This document shows, in pieces, positions 30,596 through 38,352 of a DNA stretch of 38,352 bases. Source of the stretch: Xenoacremonium recifei (lineage: Eukaryota > Ascomycota > Sordariomycetes > Hypocreales > Nectriaceae); assembly GCA_012184525.1 (NCBI GenBank), contig WOFQ01000125.1, forward strand, positions 1-38,352, given 5' to 3'. A program made the position numbers and the translations under genes. The notes beneath the pieces are model-generated. The model saw nothing but the letters and a program-made list of their open reading frames with translations, searched no databases and was not told the origin of the DNA. The first letter of the stretch is position 1. Each line of letters begins with the position of its first letter.

Positions 30596-32418
30596 CTAGG
30601 CTGTGTTTGGCTCGTCGTCGTCGACACGCTTCACGGTGATTCCAACCGGCAGACCCGTATCCTCATCGGTGACGGCATTGTGAGTTTCCGGTAGAATGCG
30701 GTCTCTGAGTAAGAAGCAAAGAATGAAGTTGAATCCAGCTACAGCCAGGGCCGCAGACATAACCTGGCGCGTATTCTTCGTCCAGGCCGCAATTGCCGCG
30801 GTGCGGATAGGGCTACTGAGAGGATACGCCGGGTCAAGAGCCAGGACACCTTGCTCATAGATACTCATGATGGTCGTTGAGTTGGCGATTCCACCTAGTG
30901 ATTTCTCGAGCTCTGGTAGCAGCTGTTGCTGGATAGCGCCAGCAATCGCACTTCCAGCTCCGTCGGCCACTCCACCACACATGAGGAACAGACCAGTAAC
31001 CATAGCTACATCCGCATGAGTTACAGAAATCTGAGCGGCGACAAGTAAATTGGCTGTCATAACCGCCGAACCAAGGCCTTGGAGAACCTGTGGGATGATA
31101 ACTTGAGCTGTCGTTGACTCAGGCCCTCGGTATCTGTACATGAGGCCGAGACAGAGAAGACGAATTCCACCTCCAAAAACGGTCAACCACTTGTAGCGTC
31201 TGGTATATGTGGCGATGGTTCCTCCAACAACACCGAAGATGACGACAGCAAGAGAACTGGCGTACAGATAGTACGTGGCGTTCTGAACGCTGTAGTCAAA
31301 AGTGATGCGAACCCAGTTGTATGACGGGGTATAGGCAATCATGACTGAGAGGGCATCCGCCATCGATATCGAAGTCGCGATAAGGACATCCTTGAGCCCT
31401 CCTAACTTGTAGAGACGGCGGACATTTATCGCAGGAACAGGAACCCAGTACTCAATGAAAGGAACCGCAATCAATGCCACGCCGCCAATCACGAACATGG
31501 CGATGATGTATCCGGAGTCATACCCCTTCGGGGCTTGATCGGCAATGGTAAAGGGAAGCAACAGCAATCCAAACCCAAAGAGCAGGAACAGAAGACCCAG
31601 AGGATCTAGCTCGTACAGCCTCTTTGCGATAATACGCGCTTCCAGGCTCTTCTTTGGAGTTTCGATCTCGGATTCTGAGATGCCACGGTTCGCCATCCGG
31701 TACAGATAGTAAGCAACTGGGGTAGTGGTCACGGGCATCATGATAGCAAACATGCCAATTCCCCATCGCCAATGGTGAAGGGCCATAGCGGCCGTAATCT
31801 TGGGACCGACACCGAAGTTGATGATGAAAGGCGTGAGGGTGAGGTTAGTCACAGTGCAACGCCAATGAGCGGGCACTAGATCGGCAATGATGAGGTTCGT
31901 AGAGAAGGTGATGCCAGTTGTTCCGAATGAGTAGAAAATCATACCCGTGGAGAGAGTCCCGATGTTCTGCGAAGTCGCCATGATGATGCTCCCTAGGGTA
32001 TAAGATATAATCGATCCAGCAAGGACAATAGGACGGCCGAAGACATCAGCAATGCGTGCAAAGGCGGCATTTCCTACACCGTTTATGATGGCCTGAACGG
32101 TCGAGATGGTGGTGTATTGGACTAGTCCATCAAAAAGAGCGGCTGCGGTGTTGAGATAGACACTCAAGGTGAAACTGGCTAGGCCTTGGACATAAATCAG
32201 GAATGCGAAACTAAATCATATGTTAGAGAACCCTGCTCATTTTCCAGGAAGATCTTCCGCTCGCCCTACCTGATCCAGAGCAACCATTTCTCGCTATAGG
32301 TTGGCTTTTGCACGGCAAGCCGGGGCACTTCAAGAACATCTGGCTGCGCCGTTGGCTGGGGAGCCGCGGGCTGTACGGCCTTGTCTTCTGCTGGTGTGAT
32401 CTCGGTCGACATTTCCAT
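30596..32418 (-). CDS. MFS transporter of the siderophore/ARN (14-TM) type
   Basis: 587 aa from exons 32270-32418 and 30596-32210 over a 59-nt intron. A hydrophilic N-terminus of about 45 aa leads into many hydrophobic segments, consistent with 14 TM helices. The block STVQAIINGVGNAAFARIADVFGRP is typical of the fungal siderochrome-transporter family, as are the loop HWRCTVTNL and the C-terminal LRDRILPETHNA. ATGs at 32418 and 32412 are both possible (ME-MSTE). TATATATTA at 32476-32484 on the minus strand suits either. Members of this family import iron chelates but some export or import other small acids. Beside a dehydratase, an aldolase and a dehydrogenase it may carry the pathway's substrate. 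No siderophore synthesis gene is present. Confidence 0.85.
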
Positions 32419-32475
32419 TTATCATCGAGAATTACGAGGATCCGATGTGAAATTCGGGGGCGCCAGCCAGCGGAA

Positions 32476-32484
32476 TAATATATA
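32476..32484 (-). promoter_or_regulatory. TATA box of the MFS transporter
   Basis: TATATATTA on the minus strand, about 60 bp upstream of the ATG at 32418. Confidence 0.5.
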
Positions 32485-32938
32485 GACATTTCAAGGCCCT
32501 TCTCGTTCCGCAGTCTCCTCGGGGAGTTTTAACCTAGTCATGTTTAACAGCGGTTTCCGTCCAACAAGCTTCCTGGGCAGCTTGGCAATTGCTTGTTCAT
32601 TGGTTTGCGCGGGTCAGACGGCATTATGGTGCGAGAAAACCAGTCAAACTATCCCTGGGTTGGCTGTAGCGTGTGGGAAACGGTTAACTTGTTAGGGGTA
32701 GCAACCCGCGATTTTTCAGGCGAGGGATCGTGGTCTCCAACCGATCATCTGATAAGATAATTCGTTGGTGTGATCCAGGCCATCGCCTAACATCCCCGGC
32801 CTGCGTGACTTTTGTGGTTTTTTCCCATGGTGGGGTGAGATGCTAAACTGAGATCAGTGTGGCTAATGATCCTTCTAGCATTTTATGAGATGCTTCATGT
32901 AATAGTAACAATCTCTCACGTAACACCACGGGTGCGGA

Positions 32939-33158
32939 ATCGTCCCGCGAAAGAATGGGACGATATTATCGGTATTAAAGGCTCGCCTTAGCGAGAGTCT
33001 GCCCTCGAGCCGAAGCAAAGACTGCATCCAACGTGTAAAACACAACGCCTCCTTCAAAAAGCCCACGAAAAGTAAGCTAGACTGAATGAAAGCCGAACTG
33101 GTTGACAAGCGACCTTGATTTTGGATACTTAGTCTGGCACTCCAGCTCGTGAGGAGTG
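32939..33158. repeat. Cluster of three short perfect inverted repeats
   Basis: ATCGTCCC (32939-32946) pairs with GGGACGAT (32957-32964) across 10 bases. CTCGC-CTTA-GCGAG lies near 32982-32995. GGCACTCC pairs with GGAGTGCC across nine bases near 33134-33158. They could be regulator sites or remnants of a small non-autonomous element. No terminal inverted repeats or target-site duplication were found. Confidence 0.4.
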
Positions 33159-34288
33159 CCTTGCATCCGCTGTCTTCGATGGTGTGTTTGGTGACCCAGG
33201 CCACTAGAACACCACTGAACCCTGGGCATTTCCCCTCTCCAGTGGGTATTTAGTACGGAATTTGGACCCTTGTTTCATATCGCGCACTACGGAGTGCTTT
33301 CTCCTAAGCCGAGAACTTGAATAAGGGGAGAGCGCAATCTGATCCAGGTCCGTCTTACTATAGGAACAACCTGCCATTACGCAGACTGCGTTCGGGTTAA
33401 ATAGACGAGTTCGGTCTCCATTGTCCAACATGGAAATATTGTTGAAGACATGTCCAATGAAGTTTCTCCGGCAACTTAAGAGATGAGGAATTATGGGAGC
33501 TCGGAGTCCAGCGTAGGCACGCGCTTAGATGTATGCTGTTGACCTTCAAAAGTGGTAGCCATTTATTAGAAACAAGGATCGATTTTCATAGGGAAAGAGG
33601 AGGATGCGTTGGCCAAGATGCCACAAGGGCTCATTAACGATTACGGCACTAAAATAAGCCACTGAAATTTCGTTGGTCAGTAACTTGACGCTATTGTGTG
33701 ATATGAGTTGTATCTCCATGCTGCAACATATACAAAGGCACTGAAGTATGTGATGTTCGCCAAAGATATGAATACAAAGCAGTCCCACTGTCTGAAAGAT
33801 ATACTCCGATTCCTGGATCTTAGTCAGAGTGCATAGCGGAATTCCCGGCCGAATCTGGCAGGCGAATCATGAACCAGTACTTCGAACGTCATACGACGAT
33901 TCATGTGATGGAAATCTTTTAAGTTACCTTGGTTTTTCATGGAAGTATTTGACGTCTAAGCCGGCAGATAATCTTCAACCCTTGTCTCCCATTTCGTATA
34001 CGTAGACTCAAAAATTCACACCCTCCGTTCTGTCTTTCTTGACCAGTCTTCTTTTGGATTGGGACGGTGGGCGCGACGGTTCCATTTGCTTGTTTCTTCG
34101 GGTACTTACATCCGCTGGAGCTTACATGATCAGATGACGCTATGAGGCCGGAAATGCGTTGACGGCTATTACGGATGGGTGGATGGGTACGTTGCGTTTC
34201 GGCAATATTATCTCCTCTGGCTATTTGCTCCGCCGCTGAACAGAACCCTTTCTTTGCTTGTAACACATGCGGAAACCCTCAATCCGCT

Positions 34289-36438
34289 ATGGCAGACATA
34301 GAATCGGGCCTGGGGGAAAGGATAGCTAGGCCGCTCAGGCAGCGATTGCGCGTGGGCAGAGCGTGTGATGACTGTAAACGGTGAGTTCAATGGTAACTAC
34401 GCAGGCCCCATTTCCACTGCAATCCAGAACTCGGGGATAATTCAGGAATTATGCATGCTGTACCAGAGTCCCATTACTGACAAACTAAAGGAAGAAAATA
34501 CGATGCACTGGTGACCAGCCATGTCGCCAATGTACCCGCGAGAACAAGGATTGCCGTTATAACGCTCCTTATCGTAGGGGACAGAGAAGAAAGAAGACTA
34601 TCCGGATCACGAAGCCAGCCAGGACAACCCCCAACCCTGAGCCAATACCGGCCATCAATGACGTTGAGTCAGCTCGAGCATCCCTAGAGCCTCATTATAG
34701 AAGCGATCATGGCCCATTTGTCGGGGACTCTTCGAGCCTCAACTTTTTGTCGCGCCTGCAAAGACGATTGCGGACTCACACTCAAGGACACGAGATTCCG
34801 CCGCCATCAATCTTCACATTGGGGGATGCGGCACTCCCAGAGTTCGAACAGGAACAGTTCGTTGTTCCTTCGCGTTCAGAAGCGGAATCTTTGTTGAGGA
34901 ACTATTTCGACTTCACTGCTCCAACTTACAAGTTCCTTCATCGGCCGACAGTTGAACGTTGGATGAGTCAAATGTACGAGCACGGTCGAATTCTGGAAGA
35001 TCATCCAGATAGCAAATACGCTGTTCTACTCATGATATTCGCAAGGGCAGAGCGTTATAACGGAGCAGTTCAAAGAAGAGCAGACGCCGTGACAGGGTAT
35101 GCATTACTTCAGTCCGGCTCTTGGGACCTCACTAAATTCTTTACCTTTAAGGTTACATTATTTTCAGGCTGCTGAGCACCAACTTGGTCGGGAGAACAAG
35201 TCACCCACCCTCAGCAGTGTTCAGGCTCTCCTCGGCTGCTCTCTTTATGTGCTTACACGTCACCGGTTTAACCATTGTTGGACTCTCTTCGGCACGACTT
35301 CTCGACTCATCCTAGCGCTAGGGCTACATCGCAAGAAGTCAACTCACAATAACTGCTCGCGAGACCTGATACAAGAAGAATGTGAGAAGCGCGTCTTCTG
35401 GTGTGCATACACCATTGATAAATATCTCAGTTCCATCTTCGGCCGCCCATGTGCATTTCATGATGACGATATAGACCAAGATTTGCCTGCTGTCGTCAAT
35501 GATGTGGACTTGACATCCGACACAAGGCTGGTACCCATCCCAGATAAAATGAGCCCCATGGTGGCTAGTATTGGTCATCAAAAACTCGGCCAAATCTTAG
35601 GCAAGACGTTGCGAGTACTATATGGGATAAGGCGCCTTGAAGGCGATCGACTTTTGGATGCAATAGATGAACTTAGCACGGAAGTGAAGGGTTGGCGGAG
35701 AGGTTTGCCGGCTTTTCTTAACCAAGAGGAGATTGAGTCTGCCTTTCTTGTTCCACCGATTAGAGACCAGAGCGATCTTCTTGGCCTTGCGGCAGGACAT
35801 GTCGAGATACTCATATTTCGACCATGTCTGCTGAAAAACCTTCAAGGAACCCCTTCTACACACGACACAAGAAGATATCGAGACAACATCGGCAAGTGCA
35901 TATACGCAGCTATGAGCATCGTCAGCATCTGCTGTCGTATGGTTGAAGCTGGGAGTTTCCACGCTGCTTCATGGTTCGCCAATTACTCGGCCTTCTGCGG
36001 CGTAGTCGTGCTCTACACGCACGCCATGCATAAGAGACATGAAGACCCATCTACTTGGCTGGAATACTTCCGCGCCGCTGAGAAATGTCAAGAACAGATA
36101 AGCACAATAGCCAGCTTCAATCCACTAGCGCAGCGGTACTTCATAATTATGGAAGAGTTCAGACAAAGCGTGCTACAGAAGATTTTGCACGATTCGCCGT
36201 CTCCAAACATGGTCATTGGATCAAACCTCAACCGAACTCCTCTTTATGAGAGCAATGAAGGTGAATGGATGGGCGACCCTAACACACATCTTATGGACTT
36301 CTTCGATGTACCAGATTGGGAGCAGTTGGGATCTCTCGTAAGCGTTTGCTAATAAACGAGAAAAGTAAATGCTAACTTGATGTGCACCAGGTATTCGACC
36401 TTGGCGACAGCCTACCAGATCTTGGTATCATAGAATAA
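34289..36438 (+). CDS. Zn2Cys6 binuclear-cluster transcription factor
   Basis: 643 aa from exons 34289-34380, 34491-35096, 35152-36337 and 36391-36438. Introns are 110, 55 and 53 nt, all in frame; the first splits the zinc cluster. The DNA-binding motif is C26-x2-C29-x6-C36-x5-C42-x2-C45-x6-C52, followed by a basic linker (RRGQRRKKTIR). The fungal_trans middle domain includes FTAPTYKFLHRPTVERW and the characteristic CEKRVFWCAYTIDKYLSSIF with GRPCAFHDDDID. The short last exon adds an acidic tail (VFDLGDSLPDLGIIE) that may be an activation segment. It is the only regulator in the right block and is the likely controller of the transporter, dehydratase, aldolase and dehydrogenase. Intron 1 carries GAACTCGGGG, which also occurs in the dehydrogenase/aldolase promoter. 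Confidence 0.92.
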
Positions 36439-36973
36439 CTTTAGACTGTAGATAGAATCAGCAAATGAGGAATGCAGCTCACCATAGAGAAGCAATTAAT
36501 AGGTTTGACTCGTGAAATATGGTGTTTATGTTTCATAGGCTCCAAGTAGACAGGTGTTTTGTCTTATTAGGAGATTACTTAAGCTCTTCCGGTATCCAAG
36601 GTCAGTGAATTCCTCAGCTGGCACATTTCCCGGTACGGCCCAGCGGCGAATTTTTAATTTCTACGGGTATTAGAATTAGTTCATACTACAGGAGTTTGCT
36701 CGCTCACGGTATTAGTAGGTGTCTTACCATACGGCTATATCATTCATGATTTTCCGGCTATAGCTGGATATGAAGTGGATAAACGTGCACTGAGCTTGAG
36801 ACTAAACCCGGTCCCCAGAGGGAGTCTATATTTCGTCCAGCTGTCATCATGATCCTATCCCTGCGTGTTCCATTTAATCCACGCATCACTAAATCTTGTC
36901 GAGTCACGCGCAAAGGAAAATAAGGTACGTTCGCAGACTCATCTGCCGTTTTGGATACTCTCTGACATCTCAG
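36439..36973. other. Promoter region of the dehydratase gene
   Basis: No gene was seen. A possible 5'-UTR intron runs from GTACGT at 36925 to the CAG at 36973 directly before the ATG. An upstream ATG near 36850 opens a short frame that ends in TAA before 36925, so it is an upstream ORF at most. Confidence 0.5.
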
Positions 36974-38158
36974 ATGGCACCCGAACCGCAAATCATCAAG
37001 TCCGTCGAGCCGATACACGTTGGTCAATTCATGTTCTGCCGAATAACGACTGAAAAAGGAATCGTGGGTTACGGCGAGGCTGGGGTTTGGGGCCACATCG
37101 AAGCCGCTGGTCATTGCATCAAGCGATTCTCGGAATATCTTGTCGGGAAGAAGGCGTTTGACATTGAGCATCACTGGAATGTAATGCATCGCTTCAGCTA
37201 TTTTCAGGGCCTTGCCATAAATGCGGCAATTTCGGCTATTGATATTGCATTGTGGGATATCAAAGGAAAGGCGTTAGACGTTCCCATCTATGAATTGCTC
37301 GGAGGTGCTTGTCGCACGAAAGCTCGAGTCTACTGCCACGTTTATGGCAGCAATATTGAAACGGTCTTGGAGGAATGTAAGCGCAAGATGTCGCTTGGAT
37401 TCACGGCTTTGGGGCAAATTAATCCTTTCCTACAGGAGGATCCGGAGACTGTCTATTTCAAGACCCACGTACAGAAAATGAGAGACGCCATCTCAAACGT
37501 GAAGAAAATCCGAGAAGCCGTTGGAGACAAAGTCGACCTTCTGCTTGAGGTACATCGACGCTTAAATCCAGCTGAAGCTATAACATTCTGTCAAGGCATC
37601 CAAGATACACATCCTCTTTTCGTGGAAGATCCTATTCGTCCAGAGAACGCAGATGCTATGGCTCGAGTAGCAGATCGAATCCTTGTACCCATCGGTACGG
37701 GAGAGCGTTTCTGTACTCTTTACGAGTTTCAAGCTCTTTTAGCACGAAATGCCATCGAGTATGCACGAGTCGATGTCGCCGTTTGCGGCGGTATCACGGG
37801 CGCGAAGAAGATTGCTGCCATGGCGGAAGCACACCATGTTCAAGTGGTTCCTCACAATCCACTGTCTCCTATTGGTCTTGCTGCCTGTCTACAGGTCGCG
37901 GCCGCCATTCCCAACTTTGCAATTCAAGAGTACACAACAGGTCTCGAAGGACGGAGCCGTGTCCTGAGCAACCAGACGGAGCATCTCGGAAGTGGTATCG
38001 TTGACTATGTGCCTATTCCGAAGGATGGATTCATTGAGATACCAACAAAACCAGGATTGGGCGTGAATCTGCTACTAAACGCACAAACTCTTCAGCCACC
38101 CCTAGTGCAGCCAATTAGGATGCGACATCATCTTGACGGTTTTGTGGTTGATGAATAA
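36974..38158 (+). CDS. Enolase-superfamily acid-sugar dehydratase (GalD-like)
   Basis: 394 aa, uninterrupted from ATG 36974. The N-terminal capping domain is VEPIHVGQFMFCRITTEKG, then GYGEAGVWG. Barrel residues are E192 and H194 (LLEVHRR), E218 (FVEDPIRPEN), E244 (GTGERF), D267 (RVDVAVCGG) and H294 (VVPHNPLSPIG). Spacing is identical to the ligands and His pair I recall for E. coli D-galactonate dehydratase (183, 185, 209, 235, 258, 285), except that the first ligand is Glu rather than Asp. The enzyme should bind Mg2+ and dehydrate a sugar acid to a 2-keto-3-deoxy acid. The product could feed the aldolase encoded at 29574. The frame is open upstream of the ATG, but an acceptor-like CAG precedes it, so any upstream sequence is probably untranslated. 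Confidence 0.9.
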   Translation: MAPEPQIIKSVEPIHVGQFMFCRITTEKGIVGYGEAGVWGHIEAAGHCIKRFSEYLVGKKAFDIEHHWNVMHRFSYFQGLAINAAISAIDIALWDIKGKALDVPIYELLGGACRTKARVYCHVYGSNIETVLEECKRKMSLGFTALGQINPFLQEDPETVYFKTHVQKMRDAISNVKKIREAVGDKVDLLLEVHRRLNPAEAITFCQGIQDTHPLFVEDPIRPENADAMARVADRILVPIGTGERFCTLYEFQALLARNAIEYARVDVAVCGGITGAKKIAAMAEAHHVQVVPHNPLSPIGLAACLQVAAAIPNFAIQEYTTGLEGRSRVLSNQTEHLGSGIVDYVPIPKDGFIEIPTKPGLGVNLLLNAQTLQPPLVQPIRMRHHLDGFVVDE

Positions 38159-38291
38159 GTTGTCAATTCTAGTAACTTAGGCTTTGGTGCTCAGTGGGTA
38201 GGGAGACGAGGAGAACTGACGGGAAATGTCTTTAATATGCACCAGAGAGAGTCCCATACTAGTCCTACCATCAAATACATATAACGTAGAT

Positions 38292-38325
38292 GCATAGCGA
38301 GTGGGCCAGCATAGCGAGTGGGCCA
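38292..38325. repeat. Two perfect tandem copies of a 17-bp unit
   Basis: GCATAGCGAGTGGGCCA is repeated exactly at 38292-38308 and 38309-38325, downstream of the dehydratase gene and close to the window end. More copies may lie outside the window. It resembles a minisatellite; no function is evident. Confidence 0.7.
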
Positions 38326-38352
38326 CTTCTCGAGACTCACCTCCTCTATTAT

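Larger units (their letters stand above)
32419..34288. other. 1.9 kb gene-free region with several inverted repeats
   Basis: This region separates the MFS transporter from the Zn2Cys6 regulator, which are divergent. Minus-strand frames at 32875-33204 and 33204-33431 are adjacent but lack recognisable domains. Three short inverted repeats lie between 32939 and 33158 and are listed separately. CTCGGGGAG occurs at 32519-32527 near the transporter. The rest holds nothing I recognise. Confidence 0.5.

Noticed and set aside
30596..32418. Siderophore biosynthesis cluster around the siderophore-type transporter
   Set aside because: No NRPS, ornithine monooxygenase or acyltransferase is in the window; the family also moves other substrates.
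32875..33431. Adjacent minus-strand frames that might form one decayed gene
   Set aside because: No ATG, splice join or domain could be supported, and the sequence matched no family I know.
1..38352. Secondary-metabolite biosynthetic cluster with a backbone enzyme
   Set aside because: Tailoring-type enzymes occur (OMT, FMO, BVMO, SDR), but no PKS, NRPS, terpene synthase or prenyltransferase was found.

Overview
The window reads as nuclear DNA of a filamentous ascomycete (Pezizomycotina). Nearly every gene is split by short GT-AG introns (46-110 nt). Both C2H2 and Zn2Cys6 regulators carry fungal-type middle-domain homology. Gene families are typical of mould catabolic or secondary-metabolism clusters. 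I could not fix genus or species from sequence alone. I saw no rRNA or tRNA gene, CRISPR array, bacterial-type element or intact transposon. All exon joins were made by eye from splice signals, reading frame and family homology.

Left block (about 0.5-16.7 kb). Two paralogous C2H2/fungal_trans regulators (481-3141 and 6200-8844, both minus) bracket two carboxymuconolactone-decarboxylase (CMD) genes. One CMD gene is a CMD-alpha/beta-hydrolase fusion (3627-4835); the other is standalone (5443-5916). Then come a divergent short-chain dehydrogenase (9414-10444), an eight-exon Baeyer-Villiger monooxygenase (10862-12987), a fold-3 esterase/lactonase (13704-14764) and a GST-like gene that looks frame-broken (15848-16728). 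This is a plausible ketone -> ester/lactone -> hydroxy-acid catabolic set. The intergenic DNA of the 3.1-15.1 kb part is strongly enriched for TCTCCA/TGGAGA, often as inverted pairs. That half-site is the one expected for Adr1-like zinc fingers, and both regulators carry Adr1-like contact residues.

Middle block (17.3-27.9 kb). It holds a six-exon O-methyltransferase, a 1.5 kb gene-free GC-rich stretch, a seven-exon MFS sugar/polyol transporter, a flavin monooxygenase, a secreted GH16 glucanase-like enzyme and a small ABM-domain protein.

Right block (28.2-38.2 kb). A D-2-hydroxyacid dehydrogenase and an RraA/HMG-CHA-aldolase-like protein are divergent and share a promoter. They are followed by a 14-TM MFS transporter of the siderophore/ARN type, a 1.9 kb gene-free stretch, a Zn2Cys6 regulator and an enolase-superfamily acid-sugar dehydratase with the GalD-type catalytic pattern. 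Transporter, regulator, dehydratase, aldolase and dehydrogenase together look like an uncharacterised sugar-acid or hydroxy-acid catabolic cluster. No PKS, NRPS, terpene cyclase or DMATS backbone is present, so a catabolic reading is preferred over a biosynthetic one. An accessory part of a larger biosynthetic cluster extending outside the window cannot be excluded.
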